Shown one piece after another: positions 37,496-47,288 of a DNA stretch of 64,000 bases. The notes under the pieces are model-generated. The model did not search any database, was not told the DNA's origin, and worked only from the letters and a program-made list of their open reading frames with translations. Each line of letters begins with the position of its first letter. The stretch's first letter is position 1. The DNA comes from Sinomonas susongensis (GTDB lineage Bacteria; Actinomycetota; Actinomycetes; Actinomycetales; Micrococcaceae): positions 558,001 to 622,000 of the forward strand of contig NZ_SSNH01000001.1 of NCBI RefSeq assembly GCF_005877005.1. Reading direction: 5' to 3'. A program made the translations under genes and the position numbers.

Positions 37496-38482
37496 GTGAC
37501 CATGCAGTCGACTGCCCGGGAGTCCTCGCTCCTCACCGTTGAGCCCGGGCAGCGGGTCACCGTGCGGGTTCCTGCCACGAGCGCGAACCTCGGGCCGGGG
37601 TACGACAGCCTGGGCCTCGCCCTGTCGCTCTACGACACCGTGAGCGTCGAGACGGCCGACGACGGCGTGCTGGCCTTCGAGCTCGCCGGTGAGGGCGCGG
37701 ACACCCTCCCGCGCGACGAGAGCCACCTCGTGGTGCGCACGGTGGACGCGGCCCTCTCACGCCTCGGCTACCGCCGGGCCGGGCTGCGGATCACGGCCGA
37801 GAACGTGAGCCCCCACGGACGCGGCCTCGGTTCTTCAGCGTCGGCCACCGTGGCGGCGGTGCTGGCCGCGGCCGAGCTCGTCCCTTCCGACGAACGGCCC
37901 ACCCGCGAGTGGGTGCTCCAGCTGTGCAGCGAGATCGAGGGCCATCCGGACAACGTCGCGCCCGCGATCTTCGGCTCGCTCGCGCTCTCGTGGCAGGACG
38001 GCGACGCGTTCAGGACCGCGATCGCGCGGGTGCACCCCGACGTCGTGCCCATCGTCGCGGTGCCCGACTATGAGCTCTCGACGGAGCTCGCACGCTCGCT
38101 CCTGCCGTCTTCGGTGCCCCATCAGGCCGCTGCGGCGAATGCCGGGCGCGCCGCATTGCTCGTGCACGCGCTGACGAACGATCCCTCGCTGCTCTTGCCG
38201 GGCACCGAGGACTACCTGCACCAGAGCTATCGCGCGTCGGCCATGAGGCCGAGCGCGGAGCTCATCCGCCGCCTGCGTGCGGAGGGCCACGCCGCCGTCG
38301 TCTCGGGAGCCGGCCCGACCGTTCTCGCCCTCGCCGGAGGCGCCGCGGAAGCCGACGAGGTGCAGCGCGCCGTCGAGCGTTTCGCCCTGGGAAGCGAAGC
38401 CGGGGGAACGGGTGCTCGCTGGCGTGTCATGCGGCTCGCTGTGGACCCTGAAGGTGCTAGAGTAGAAGTGCATTCGCGGTAG
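37496..38482 (+). CDS. thrB: Homoserine kinase
   Basis: 328 residues of the GHMP kinase family. N-terminal VRVPATSANLGPGYDSLGLAL, the ATP-binding HGRGLGSSASATVAA (about 105-118), and the C-terminal AAVVSGAGPTVLAL. It phosphorylates homoserine for ThrC. The start is the GTG at 37496, 3 nt after the thrC stop; ATG 37502 is a second option. A 278-nt gene-free gap to rho follows, with no clear terminator. Confidence 0.95.
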   Translation: MTMQSTARESSLLTVEPGQRVTVRVPATSANLGPGYDSLGLALSLYDTVSVETADDGVLAFELAGEGADTLPRDESHLVVRTVDAALSRLGYRRAGLRITAENVSPHGRGLGSSASATVAAVLAAAELVPSDERPTREWVLQLCSEIEGHPDNVAPAIFGSLALSWQDGDAFRTAIARVHPDVVPIVAVPDYELSTELARSLLPSSVPHQAAAANAGRAALLVHALTNDPSLLLPGTEDYLHQSYRASAMRPSAELIRRLRAEGHAAVVSGAGPTVLALAGGAAEADEVQRAVERFALGSEAGGTGARWRVMRLAVDPEGARVEVHSR

Positions 38483-38760
38483 CTTTCGCCCCGCAGGCCC
38501 ACGTCCTTCGTATTGGGACGTCCAGCAGGCCCAGCACATCCGCTTCGAATGCCGTCCCTACCAGCTCCGCAGCCGGTCAGCCCGCTTGCAGCTGCCGCAA
38601 GCTCTGTCCCCCTTCGTACGCCCTGGGGCGAATCGCAGTGTGCTCCGTTCCGCCGTTCTGGCGCGACGGGGCAGCCATCCGACCGCTGTATCTGAATGCG
38701 GTCACCAACACGATGCGGCCGCTTCTGACAGCTGCCGCAGTCGACGGGGAAGGATCCTTC

Positions 38761-40833
38761 GTGACACAGACCACTGAGCTGAACCCGGCAGTGGAGGCCT
38801 CCACTCCGCCTGAATCCAAGGGCATCGCGGGCCTCAAGCTCGCGCAGCTCCAGGCGCTGGCTTCCCAGCTGGGTATCACCGGCGGTTCCCGCATGCGGAA
38901 GGGCGACCTCGTGGCCGCCATCTCCGCCCACCAGAAGGGCGAGCCCGTGGTGCGCCGCACCGCGCCCGCCGCCCAGCCGTCCGAGCAGCCGGCCGCTGCT
39001 CCTGAAGCCAGGGAAACCGCGGCGCCCGCCGCCGAGGACGCCGCTCCCGCCCGTGCTCGGGGCCGTGTTCGCCGCCGGGCCGGAAGCGACGGCGTCGTGA
39101 CGGCCGCCGAGACCCCGGCCGAGTCCGCCCAGCCCGCCCCGGCGCAGCCGACGCAGCCTGCCCAGGAGCAGTTCCCCGGCGAGGCCCCCACCGCCGAGCG
39201 CTCCGCCAAGGCCGAGCCGGCTCCCGCCGCGGAGGCCGCGACCGAGGCGACGCCGACGGAGGCGCCGCGCCAGCCGCGGACCCGCAACCGCAACCGCCGC
39301 GCCCAGAGCGAAGGCGCCGTGGTCGCCGAGTCCGCGCCCACCGCCGACGCCGCACCGGAGGCCGCCCCTGCCGAGGTGCCTGCGCAGGCACCTGCCGAAG
39401 CAGGCCAGGCTGAGGGCCAGCCCGCGGAGGCCGGCGAGCGTCGCCGCGACCGCGGCGACCGTGGCGACCGCGGCCAGCAGGAGCGCCGCCGCGACGACAG
39501 CGAGGGCGACGACGGCAACCGCCGCAGCCGCCGCAACCGCCGAGGCCGCGACCGTGACCGTGACCGCGAGGAAAGCCGCAACGATCGGTTCCGTGACCGC
39601 AACGACCGCCGTCGGGGCCGCACCCAGGGACCCGAGGTCGACGAGACCGAGGTGACCGAGGACGACGTGCTCGTCCCCGTCGCGGGCATCCTCGACGTCC
39701 TCGAGAACTACGCGTTCATCCGCACCTCGGGCTACCTTCCGGGCCCGAACGACGTCTACGTGCCGCTCGCCCAGGTCAAGAAGTACGGCCTGCGCAAGGG
39801 CGACGCCGTCGTCGGCGCCATCCGCGCACCGCGCGACGGCGAGGACAACCGCCAGAACCAGGGCGGCCGCCAGAAGTTCAACGCCCTCGTCCGCGTGACG
39901 AGCGTGAACGGGAAGAACACCGAGGACCTCAAGAACCGCGTCGAGTTCACCAAGCTCGTCCCGCTCTACCCGTCCGAGCGTCTGCGGCTCGAGACCGACC
40001 CGAAGAAGGTCGGCCCGCGTGTGATCGACCTCGTGGCGCCGATCGGCAAGGGCCAGCGCGGTCTCATCGTCTCGCCGCCGAAGGCGGGCAAGACGCTCAT
40101 CCTGCAGTCCATCGCGAACGCGATCACCGTCAACAATCCTGAGGTCCACCTCATGATGGTGCTCGTCGACGAACGGCCTGAAGAGGTCACGGACATGCAG
40201 CGTTCGGTGCGCGGCGAGGTCATCGCCTCGACCTTCGACCGGCCGGCCGACGACCACACGACGGTCGCCGAGCTCGCGATCGAGCGCGCCAAGCGACTCG
40301 TCGAGCTCGGCATGGACGTCGTCGTGCTCCTCGACTCGATGACGCGCCTCGGACGCGCGTACAACCTCTCGGCTCCCGCGTCCGGACGCATCCTCTCCGG
40401 TGGTGTGGACTCTGCAGCCCTGTACCCGCCGAAGCGGTTCTTCGGTGCGGCGCGCAACATCGAGAACGGTGGATCGCTCACCATCATCGCGACGGCGCTC
40501 GTCGAGACGGGCTCCAAGATGGACGAGGTCATCTTCGAGGAGTTCAAGGGCACGGGCAACATGGAGCTCCGCCTGTCGCGCCAGCTCGCCGACAAGCGCA
40601 TCTTCCCCGCGGTCGACGTGAACGCGTCCGGCACGCGGCGCGAGGAGAATCTCCTCTCCTCGGACGAGGTCAAGATCATGTGGCGCCTGCGCCGGGTGCT
40701 CTCCGGCCTCGACACGCAGCAGGCTCTCGAGCTGCTGACGTCGAAGATCCGCGAGACGCAGTCGAACGTCGAGTTCCTCCTTCAGGTGCAGAAGACGACG
40801 CTCGCCTCGAAGTCGGAGAACGACAAGCACTAG
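38761..40833 (+). CDS. rho: Transcription termination factor Rho with long N-terminal insert
   Basis: 690 residues. Rho_N helix bundle (about 18-60; [21 protein letters not shown]), then a ~230-residue low-complexity insert: Ala/Pro/Glu-rich first, then Arg/Asp/Asn/Gly-rich ([28 protein letters not shown]). A cold-shock-like RNA-binding domain begins about 300, and a RecA-type ATPase has Walker A SPPKAGKT (about 438) and [16 protein letters not shown]. Inserts of this type occur in high-GC actinobacteria such as Micrococcus luteus, where they broaden RNA binding. The GTG at 38761 has a GGGGAAGGA SD. A longer frame upstream is open but unsupported. Confidence 0.95.
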   Translation: MTQTTELNPAVEASTPPESKGIAGLKLAQLQALASQLGITGGSRMRKGDLVAAISAHQKGEPVVRRTAPAAQPSEQPAAAPEARETAAPAAEDAAPARARGRVRRRAGSDGVVTAAETPAESAQPAPAQPTQPAQEQFPGEAPTAERSAKAEPAPAAEAATEATPTEAPRQPRTRNRNRRAQSEGAVVAESAPTADAAPEAAPAEVPAQAPAEAGQAEGQPAEAGERRRDRGDRGDRGQQERRRDDSEGDDGNRRSRRNRRGRDRDRDREESRNDRFRDRNDRRRGRTQGPEVDETEVTEDDVLVPVAGILDVLENYAFIRTSGYLPGPNDVYVPLAQVKKYGLRKGDAVVGAIRAPRDGEDNRQNQGGRQKFNALVRVTSVNGKNTEDLKNRVEFTKLVPLYPSERLRLETDPKKVGPRVIDLVAPIGKGQRGLIVSPPKAGKTLILQSIANAITVNNPEVHLMMVLVDERPEEVTDMQRSVRGEVIASTFDRPADDHTTVAELAIERAKRLVELGMDVVVLLDSMTRLGRAYNLSAPASGRILSGGVDSAALYPPKRFFGAARNIENGGSLTIIATALVETGSKMDEVIFEEFKGTGNMELRLSRQLADKRIFPAVDVNASGTRREENLLSSDEVKIMWRLRRVLSGLDTQQALELLTSKIRETQSNVEFLLQVQKTTLASKSENDKH

Positions 40834-40842
40834 CTGCCCCGC

Positions 40843-40879
40843 ACGGCGGCCGGCCCGGACACTCCGAGCCGGCCGCCGT
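40843..40879 (+). terminator. Terminator hairpin after rho
   Basis: ACGGCGGCCGGC (40843-40854) pairs with 40868-40879 (12 bp). A CGGA/TCCG pair extends the apical part. It begins 9 nt past the rho stop. Confidence 0.8.
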
Positions 40880-40953
40880 CGTCGTCTCGACGCCGAACCT
40901 GGGAACCCGCCCGACGGTCGGCTCCCACCCCGCCACGCTAAGAAAGGCCCCAC

Positions 40954-42027
40954 ATGTTCGAGTCCGTGAAAGGACTGCTGGACGAGCACGCTGACCTGCA
41001 GAAGCAGCTGAGCGACCCCGCGGTCTACCAGGACCAGGCGCTCGCGCGGAAGCTCGGCCGCCGCTCAGCCCAGCTCAACGGCATCGTCGAGGCCCATAAC
41101 CGCTGGAAGCAGCTCGCCGACGACCTCGAGGCGGCCAAGGAGATGGCGTCCGAGGACCCCGAGTTCGCTGCAGAGGTCCCCGAACTCGAGCAGTCCCTCG
41201 CGACGGCGCAGGAGAAGCTCCGCCGGCTGCTCATCCCGCGCGATCCCAACGACGCGCGGAACGTGATCCTCGAGGTCAAGGGCGGCGAGGGCGGCGACGA
41301 GGCGGCCCTGTTCGCGGCCGACCTTCTGCGGATGTACACGCGCTACGCCGAGTCCAAGGGCTGGAAGACCGAGATCCTCTCCGCCACCGAGTCGGATCTG
41401 GGCGGCTACAAGGACGTGCAGGTCGCCATCAAGGGCAGCTCGAACGATCCGGCCGAGGGCGTGTACGCGCACCTCAAGTACGAGGGCGGCGTCCACCGGG
41501 TCCAGCGGGTGCCCGTGACGGAGTCCCAGGGGCGGATCCACACGTCCGCGGCGGGAGTGCTCGTGTTCCCCGAGGTCGACGAGCCCGAGGAGATCGAGAT
41601 CAACGCCAACGACCTCAAGATCGACGTCTACCGTTCGTCGGGTCCCGGCGGCCAGTCCGTCAACACGACTGACTCGGCGGTGCGCATCACCCACCTTCCG
41701 ACGGGCATCGTCGTGGCCATGCAGAACGAGAAGTCGCAGCTGCAGAACCGCGAGGCCGCGATGCGCGTGCTGCGCTCGCGCCTCCTCGCGCACCAGCAGG
41801 AGCAGATCGACGCGGAGAACGCTGAGGTGCGCAAGTCGCAGGTCCGCACCATGGACCGCTCGGAGCGGATCCGCACATACAACTACCCCGAGAACCGGAT
41901 CGCCGACCACCGCACGGGCTACAAGGCGTACAACCTCGATGCCGTCATGAACGGCGACCTCGAGCCTCTCGTCCGGTCCTGCATCGACATGGACGAGCAG
42001 CACCGCCTCGATTCCCTCGGCGAGTAG
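40954..42027 (+). CDS. prfA: Peptide chain release factor 1
   Basis: 357 residues. The codon-recognition tripeptide is PVT in [12 protein letters not shown] (about 186), and the catalytic GGQ in [17 protein letters not shown] (about 232) triggers peptide release at UAA/UAG. The N-terminal helical domain and the C terminus are full length. The ATG has an AGAAAGG SD. prmC, which methylates the GGQ glutamine, follows 4 nt later, a functional pair. Confidence 0.96.
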   Translation: MFESVKGLLDEHADLQKQLSDPAVYQDQALARKLGRRSAQLNGIVEAHNRWKQLADDLEAAKEMASEDPEFAAEVPELEQSLATAQEKLRRLLIPRDPNDARNVILEVKGGEGGDEAALFAADLLRMYTRYAESKGWKTEILSATESDLGGYKDVQVAIKGSSNDPAEGVYAHLKYEGGVHRVQRVPVTESQGRIHTSAAGVLVFPEVDEPEEIEINANDLKIDVYRSSGPGGQSVNTTDSAVRITHLPTGIVVAMQNEKSQLQNREAAMRVLRSRLLAHQQEQIDAENAEVRKSQVRTMDRSERIRTYNYPENRIADHRTGYKAYNLDAVMNGDLEPLVRSCIDMDEQHRLDSLGE

Positions 42028-42031
42028 GCAC

Positions 42032-42952
42032 ATGGGCAGCTCTGCCCCGGGTGCGGGCGGCGAGGACCTCCGGGCCGCGCTGCGGCGGGCGACGGCGATG
42101 CTCGCCGAGGCGGGCGTGCCGAGCCCGCGGGCCGACGCCGAACTGCTGGCCGAGCACCTGCTCGCGTGCGGCCTCGGGCGGCTGCGTGCCCTCGCCATCA
42201 TGGGCAGCCCCGTTCCGGACGGCTTCTGGGAGCTCGTGGAGGAGAGGGCCAAGCGGGTCCCCCTCCAGCATCTGACGGGTACCGCGCACTTCCGTCACCT
42301 CACGCTGAGCGTCGGCCCCGGGGTGTTCGTCCCGCGGCCGGAGACGGAGACCCTCGTCTCCCTCGCCCTCGACTGGATCGGGGACCACCGCGCCGTCCTC
42401 CCGGCGCCCGTCGTCGTCGACCTCGGGACGGGCTCGGGTGCCATCGCCGCCTCGATTGCTGCCGAATGCCCGACGAGCAGGGTCCATGCGGTGGAGCTTT
42501 CCGAATTCGCCTACGCATGGGCCCGCCGGAACGTCGCGCTGCCCGAGGTGGGCGGGCGCGTCGAGCTCGTCCTCGGGGACCTGCGCACGGCGTTCCCCGA
42601 ACTCGACGGCAGCGTGGACGTCGTCGTGAGCAATCCGCCCTACATCCCGTCGGGCATGGTTCCGCGGGAGCCCGAGGCGGCCGAGCACGACCCCGAACTC
42701 GCTCTGTACGGCGGGGGAGAGGACGGACTGGAGCTGCCTCTGGCCGCGATTGCGTCCGGGGCGCGGCTGCTTCGCCCGGGCGGATTCTTCGTCATGGAGC
42801 ACGCCGAGGTGCAGGCCGCTTCCCTCGCACGGCGGCTCGCCGCCGACCCCAAGTGGACCGACGTAGCGTCCCATGAGGACCTCAACGGCCTCCCACGCGC
42901 GACGTCCGCTGTCCGGAGTCAGGCTCCACGCGTGGAAGAATTGGGGCCGTGA
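42032..42952 (+). CDS. prmC: Release factor glutamine methyltransferase
   Basis: 306 residues. An N-terminal helical domain (about 1-75), then the SAM site VVDLGTGSGAIAASIA and the NPPY motif (VVSNPPYIPSGMVP, about 200) that binds the glutamine side chain. It methylates the GGQ of release factors RF1/RF2. The final ~30 residues extend beyond the fold. The TGA overlaps the GTG of the next gene (GTGA). Confidence 0.95.
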   Translation: MGSSAPGAGGEDLRAALRRATAMLAEAGVPSPRADAELLAEHLLACGLGRLRALAIMGSPVPDGFWELVEERAKRVPLQHLTGTAHFRHLTLSVGPGVFVPRPETETLVSLALDWIGDHRAVLPAPVVVDLGTGSGAIAASIAAECPTSRVHAVELSEFAYAWARRNVALPEVGGRVELVLGDLRTAFPELDGSVDVVVSNPPYIPSGMVPREPEAAEHDPELALYGGGEDGLELPLAAIASGARLLRPGGFFVMEHAEVQAASLARRLAADPKWTDVASHEDLNGLPRATSAVRSQAPRVEELGP

Positions 42953-43833
42953 CGACCACGAGCTACAACTGCAGCGACCGGGAACGGCGAGCCGAGGGGC
43001 TTGCCCATGCACAGCGGGCCATCGCGGCCAAGCAGTGCGTCGTGATGCCGACGGACACCGTCTACGGCATCGCGGCCGACGCGTTCTCGGCTCAGGCCGT
43101 TGCGACGCTCCTCGCCGCCAAGGGCCGCGGACGCTCCATGCCGCCGCCCGTGCTCATCCCGCGGCTCCAGACGATGGACGGCCTCGCGGCCGACATCCCG
43201 GAGGCCGGGCGGCGACTCGCCGAGAAGTTCTGGCCGGGTCCGCTCACGCTCATCTTCCACGCGCAGCCGTCCCTCACCTGGGACCTCGGCGACACGCACG
43301 GGACCGTCGCGCTGCGCATCCCGGACGACGAGATCGCCCAGGCACTCCTGACGATCACGGGGCCGCTTGCCGTCTCCTCCGCCAACCGAACAGGTCACAA
43401 GGCCGCTCAGACAGCCGCCGAAGCTCAGGAACAGCTCGCGGAGTCGGTCGAGGTCTACCTCGACGGCGGCTACCGGCCAGTCGACGGAAGCGCCGAGGGT
43501 GTCCCGTCGACGATTGTCGACTGCACCGGGGAGCGGCTCCGGGTCGTGCGTCAGGGCGGCGTGAGCCTCGAGGCCCTGCGCGAGATCGTGCCTGAGGTGC
43601 TCGGACTGGGCGAAGAGCCCGTCCCGGAGCCCGCGGCAGAGCCAGGGATCGCGGTCGCGCCCGAGGCGGAGCCCGTCCCGGCGCCCGAGGCAGAGCCAGA
43701 GGTCGCGGTCGCGCCCGGGGCGGAGCCCGTCCCGGCGAGGCCGGCGCGGGAGCCGGAGGTGGCGAACCCAGAGGCTCTGGAGACCGGGCAGGAGACGACG
43801 GCGGGGGCCGCTGCGGAGCAGCCACGTGACTGA
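42949..43833 (+). CDS. L-threonylcarbamoyladenylate synthase with repetitive Pro/Glu tail
   Basis: 294 residues. The first ~215 form a YrdC/Sua5 domain: MPTDTVYGIAADAFS, the nucleotide-binding KGRGRSMPPPVLI, WPGPLTLIF, and SSANRTGH. It makes threonylcarbamoyl-AMP for t6A37 tRNA modification. The last ~80 residues are a low-complexity Pro/Ala/Glu/Val tail with two copies of an 18-residue unit (EPVPxPxAEPxxAVAPxA), not part of the enzyme. The start GTG overlaps the prmC stop. The end overlaps the next gene by 8 nt. Confidence 0.9.
   Translation: MTTTSYNCSDRERRAEGLAHAQRAIAAKQCVVMPTDTVYGIAADAFSAQAVATLLAAKGRGRSMPPPVLIPRLQTMDGLAADIPEAGRRLAEKFWPGPLTLIFHAQPSLTWDLGDTHGTVALRIPDDEIAQALLTITGPLAVSSANRTGHKAAQTAAEAQEQLAESVEVYLDGGYRPVDGSAEGVPSTIVDCTGERLRVVRQGGVSLEALREIVPEVLGLGEEPVPEPAAEPGIAVAPEAEPVPAPEAEPEVAVAPGAEPVPARPAREPEVANPEALETGQETTAGAAAEQPRD
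43615..43737 (+). repeat. 54-bp tandem repeat, two copies and a partial third
   Basis: Units at 43615-43668 and 43669-43722, and the first 15 nt of a third. Each unit starts GAGCCCGTCCCG and contains GCAGAGCCAG and TCGCGGTCGCGCCC. In frame, it encodes the Pro/Glu tail of the YrdC-domain protein. Confidence 0.85.
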
Positions 43834-45694
43834 GGACCGCGAGCCGCGGGTCGTCGCTGTCGTCGTCAGCTACAACCGGCGCGAGCTGCTCGAGCGGTCC
43901 CTCTCGGCCCTTGCCTCCGGCGACCGCCGGCCCGACGCGCTCGTCGTGGTGGACAACGCTTCCACAGACGGTTCGGGCGAGTTCCTCGAGGGCTTGGATG
44001 TCCCTTTCGAGTACGAGCTGATCCGGCTCTCCGAGAACACCGGCGGTGCCGGGGGCTTCGCAGTCGGGATGGCCGCCGCCGTCGCGCGCCATAGCCCGGA
44101 TCTCGTCTGGATCATGGACGACGACACGGTTCCGCTGGCCAAGACCCTCGCCGAGGCGTTGCGCCTGTGGGAGGCATGCCCCCCGACCGACAAGCCGGCG
44201 TTCATCGCGAGCCGGGTGGTCTGGAGCGATGGCCGGGACCACCCGATGAACACGATGCGGGACCGCTGGGACGCGGCTCCGGCCGACCGGTCCTTCGCCG
44301 CCGCGCACCGGGCAAGGGTGGTGCGCTCGGCGTCATTCGTCTCGCTCTTCGTCGACGCGGAGGCCATCAGGGCCCTCGGCCTGCCGGTCGCCGACTACTT
44401 CCTCTGGAACGACGACTTCGAATTCACGGCGCGGCTCGCGCGGCGGCGCCTGGCCCTCGCGAGCCTCGACTCCGTCGTCGAGCACCACACGAAGACGTAC
44501 GACTCGCACACCTCCGACGTCGGGGACCGCTTCCGCTTCGAGGTGCGCAACAAGCTCTGGACCTTCTTCCGCTCGCCCGCGCTCGCCCCCGTCGAGAAGG
44601 CCCTCTACGGAGCCTCGACGCTGCGCCGCTGGGGGACCATGGTGCGGAACAGCGCGGCCCCGCGCATCGTGTTGAAGGCCGGTGCTGCAGGCCTGTGCGA
44701 GGCGCTTTCGCGTGCCCCGCGTCCGAATGAGGACGTCCTGGCACGCGCCGGAGCGCTCCGAGCCGATGCGGCCGCCGACTTCGCCCCGGTACGAACCCAC
44801 GCCCAGTCCCACAGCGGAACAGGCAGGCTGTCTGACTTTTCCGTCCTCCTCCCGGTCTACGCCGGCGACGCCTCGCAGCGTGTCCGCCGCGCGATCGCCT
44901 CCGTGACTGTGGACCAGACGGTCCCACCGGCCCAGCTCGTCATCGTGCGGGACGGCCCGGTGGGGGATGACATCGAGGCCGTCCTCCGTGACGCGGAACG
45001 GAACCCCGACTACAAGGCCGACGTGCTGCGGCTCCCCGCTGGGGTGGGCCTCGCCGACGCGCTCGACGCCGGCCTCGAGCTCTGCCGCCACGACGTCGTC
45101 GCGCGCATGGACGCGGACGACGTCGCACTGCCCGAGCGCTTCGAGCGGCAGCTGGCGCTCCTGTCCGAGGGCTACGACATCGTGGGCTCGGCGATCGCCG
45201 AGATCGGCGACGACGAGTCCCAGCGGCTCGCGAGCCGTCCCGTCCCGGTCTCGCACCGGGAGATCATGGCCCAGCTCGGCTTCCGCACGCCGTTCAATCA
45301 TCCGAGCGTCATGTACCGCGCTTCCGCGGTCCGCGCGGCCGGCGGCTACCGCGGGGTGCCGGACATGGAGGACTACTGGCTGTGGGCCAGAATGCTCCAC
45401 GGTGGAAGCCTCGGCGCCAATGTGCCGGACGTCCTCGTGCTCTACAGGGTGAGCGAGGGAGCCTACGCCCGCCGCGGCGGCCGCCGGATGCTCGTGGCGG
45501 AGCTCAGGCTCCAGCGCCGGCTGCTCGGAGCGCGCTACCTCGGGCCGCTCGCCTTCGGCCGCAACGTGCTGGTGCGCGGCGCGTACCGCCTCGTGCCCAC
45601 GCGGGTCCGCCGCCGCGGCTACCGGACCGCCTTCACTGAGCTCCCGGCCCCAGAAGAGCCTGCGACGGCCGGCTCGGGGGAGGCCGCCGGCTGA
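43826..45694 (+). CDS. Two-domain glycosyltransferase (GT2-GT2)
   Basis: 622 residues carrying two family 2 glycosyltransferase domains. The first (about 8-300; VVVSYNRRELLERSL, MDDDTVP near 97, WNDDFEFTARLAR) resembles galactofuranosyl/rhamnosyl transferases of the GlfT type. The second (about 335-560) starts FSVLLPVYAGDASQRVRRAI, has MDADDVALPERF near 428 and EDYWLWARML. Both have acidic metal/nucleotide-sugar motifs and look active. No TM helix is seen. It lies between the YrdC protein and a WecA-like enzyme, so a role in a lipid-linked wall polysaccharide is likely. The sugar specificities are unknown. Confidence 0.85.
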   Translation: MTEDREPRVVAVVVSYNRRELLERSLSALASGDRRPDALVVVDNASTDGSGEFLEGLDVPFEYELIRLSENTGGAGGFAVGMAAAVARHSPDLVWIMDDDTVPLAKTLAEALRLWEACPPTDKPAFIASRVVWSDGRDHPMNTMRDRWDAAPADRSFAAAHRARVVRSASFVSLFVDAEAIRALGLPVADYFLWNDDFEFTARLARRRLALASLDSVVEHHTKTYDSHTSDVGDRFRFEVRNKLWTFFRSPALAPVEKALYGASTLRRWGTMVRNSAAPRIVLKAGAAGLCEALSRAPRPNEDVLARAGALRADAAADFAPVRTHAQSHSGTGRLSDFSVLLPVYAGDASQRVRRAIASVTVDQTVPPAQLVIVRDGPVGDDIEAVLRDAERNPDYKADVLRLPAGVGLADALDAGLELCRHDVVARMDADDVALPERFERQLALLSEGYDIVGSAIAEIGDDESQRLASRPVPVSHREIMAQLGFRTPFNHPSVMYRASAVRAAGGYRGVPDMEDYWLWARMLHGGSLGANVPDVLVLYRVSEGAYARRGGRRMLVAELRLQRRLLGARYLGPLAFGRNVLVRGAYRLVPTRVRRRGYRTAFTELPAPEEPATAGSGEAAG

Positions 45695-45697
45695 CCC

Positions 45698-47233
45698 ATG
45701 TTCATCTACGTCCTCGTGGCCATGCTGGCCGCCATCGTCACATACGCCGCGACTGGAGTGGTGCGCGTCGTCGCGCTACGGCTCGGGATCGTCTCGCCCG
45801 TGCGCGAGCGGGATGTCCACACCCGTTCCGTGCCCCGCCTCGGCGGGATCGCGATGCTCGCGGGGTTCGCCGCTGCCTTCTGGGCGGCTTCCCAGACGGT
45901 GTGGATCCGCTCGATCTTCTTCGACACCCCCCAGACCTGGGCTGTCCTCGCGGGGGCCGCCTTCATCGTCCTGCTAGGGGCGATCGACGACATCGTGGAC
46001 CTGAACAGCTGGGTCAAGCTCGCTGGCCAGATCGTCGCGGCGGGCATCGTCGCCGTGTGGGGCCCGCGGGTCACGTTCCTCCCGCTCGGCCTCCTGCCCG
46101 TGACGGAGGTATGGCTGCAGATCGGGCTCACGATGTTCCTCATCGTCCTGACGGTCAACGCGGTCAACTTCGTGGACGGCCTCGACGGCCTCGCGGCGGG
46201 CGTCGCGGGGATCGGCGGCTTCGCGTTCTTCCTGACGGCCTACTGGGTGCACCGCAACGCCCTCCTGCCTGACTACACCGACCTCTCGACCCTCCTCATG
46301 GCACTCCTCGTGGGGATCTGCGTGGGCTTCCTGCCGCACAACGCCCATCCGGCGAAGATCTTCATGGGCGACTCCGGCTCGATGCTGCTCGGCCTCGTGA
46401 TGGCTACGGGAGGTGTGGTCGCAACGGGCCAGATCGCCTCGGGCCTCTACGACCGCGCGGAAGGCATTCCCACCTTCGTCCCGGTCGTGCTTCCCATCGT
46501 CGTCATGGTCCTTCCCTTCATCGACCTCATCCTTGCCGTGCTGAGGCGGACTGCGAGCGGACGGTCGCCGTTCTCGCCGGACCGCGAGCACGTGCACCAC
46601 AAGCTGCTCGACCTCGGCTACTCGCATCGTCAGGCTGTGGCCGTCATGTACGTGTGGACCGCGTTCGTCGCGTTCGGCGGCGTCGCATACGCGTTCGTCC
46701 CGTGGGTCCCGCTGACGGTCTTCAACATCATCGTCCTGCCGGCCGTCGCCTTCCTCACGATGCACCCATGGGTCAGGGAGAGCGTCGCCAGCAGTCCCGT
46801 GCGCCGGGTGTGGCTCCGCTCGACGCCGTGGGTGCCGCGCTTCACCGTCCCCTTCGCGGCGACGGTCGCGGCGGCAACGTTCCTCGGCTTCACCGGCCTG
46901 GGAAATGGGGGAGTGCCCCTCCTCTATTCGACCTTCCTCTCGCTGGCGGTCGTCGCGGTGTGCGGAGGAGTCCCAGTAGTGATCCTCCACGCGGCGGCCT
47001 CGACGCTTCCGTTCCGTCGGCGCACGCTCATGGCGGACGTGCTCATGAAGGTGGTCGCGTTCGCGATCGCCATCCTCGTGGTGGGCTCTCCGACGTGGTC
47101 TGACCGAGGGTGGTACTGGCTCTCCCTCTGGGTCTGCGGAACCGCGTGGATCGTAGCCCAGGCCGGCGTCGCCCTCTCCCAATGGCGGGTCGCGAGAGGC
47201 GGCCTGAGCCCGCGCCTGGGCGGCAGTCATTGA
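45698..47233 (+). CDS. wecA: Undecaprenyl-phosphate N-acetylglucosaminyl 1-phosphate transferase (WecA-like)
   Basis: 511 residues, polytopic. The MraY/WecA family motifs are DDIVDL (about 97), NAVNFVDGLDGLAAG (about 157), GDSGSMLLG, and the HIHH-like HVHHKLLDLGYSHRQA (about 298). Eleven or so TM helices make the core. Beyond residue ~340 an extra hydrophobic C-terminal half (four to five helices) is added. It transfers GlcNAc-1-P to the lipid carrier, starting wall polymer or arabinogalactan-like synthesis, in line with the glycosyltransferase 3 nt upstream. Confidence 0.88.
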   Translation: MFIYVLVAMLAAIVTYAATGVVRVVALRLGIVSPVRERDVHTRSVPRLGGIAMLAGFAAAFWAASQTVWIRSIFFDTPQTWAVLAGAAFIVLLGAIDDIVDLNSWVKLAGQIVAAGIVAVWGPRVTFLPLGLLPVTEVWLQIGLTMFLIVLTVNAVNFVDGLDGLAAGVAGIGGFAFFLTAYWVHRNALLPDYTDLSTLLMALLVGICVGFLPHNAHPAKIFMGDSGSMLLGLVMATGGVVATGQIASGLYDRAEGIPTFVPVVLPIVVMVLPFIDLILAVLRRTASGRSPFSPDREHVHHKLLDLGYSHRQAVAVMYVWTAFVAFGGVAYAFVPWVPLTVFNIIVLPAVAFLTMHPWVRESVASSPVRRVWLRSTPWVPRFTVPFAATVAAATFLGFTGLGNGGVPLLYSTFLSLAVVAVCGGVPVVILHAAASTLPFRRRTLMADVLMKVVAFAIAILVVGSPTWSDRGWYWLSLWVCGTAWIVAQAGVALSQWRVARGGLSPRLGGSH

Positions 47234-47246
47234 GTTCTATCTCATG

Positions 47247-47252
47247 TAGAAT
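47247..47252 (+). promoter_or_regulatory. Candidate -10 for the atp region
   Basis: TAGAAT 14 nt after the WecA-like stop, in a short AT-rich window (ttctatctcatgtagaatag). No good -35 at 17 nt is seen. Confidence 0.35.
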
Positions 47253-47288
47253 AGAGACCGCACCCACACCCACGCCGGCACCGCTTCG

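Noticed and set aside
47230-47252. TTGAGT...TAGAAT as a full sigma-70-type promoter.
   Set aside because: The spacing is only 11 nt. Only the TAGAAT is kept as a weak candidate.
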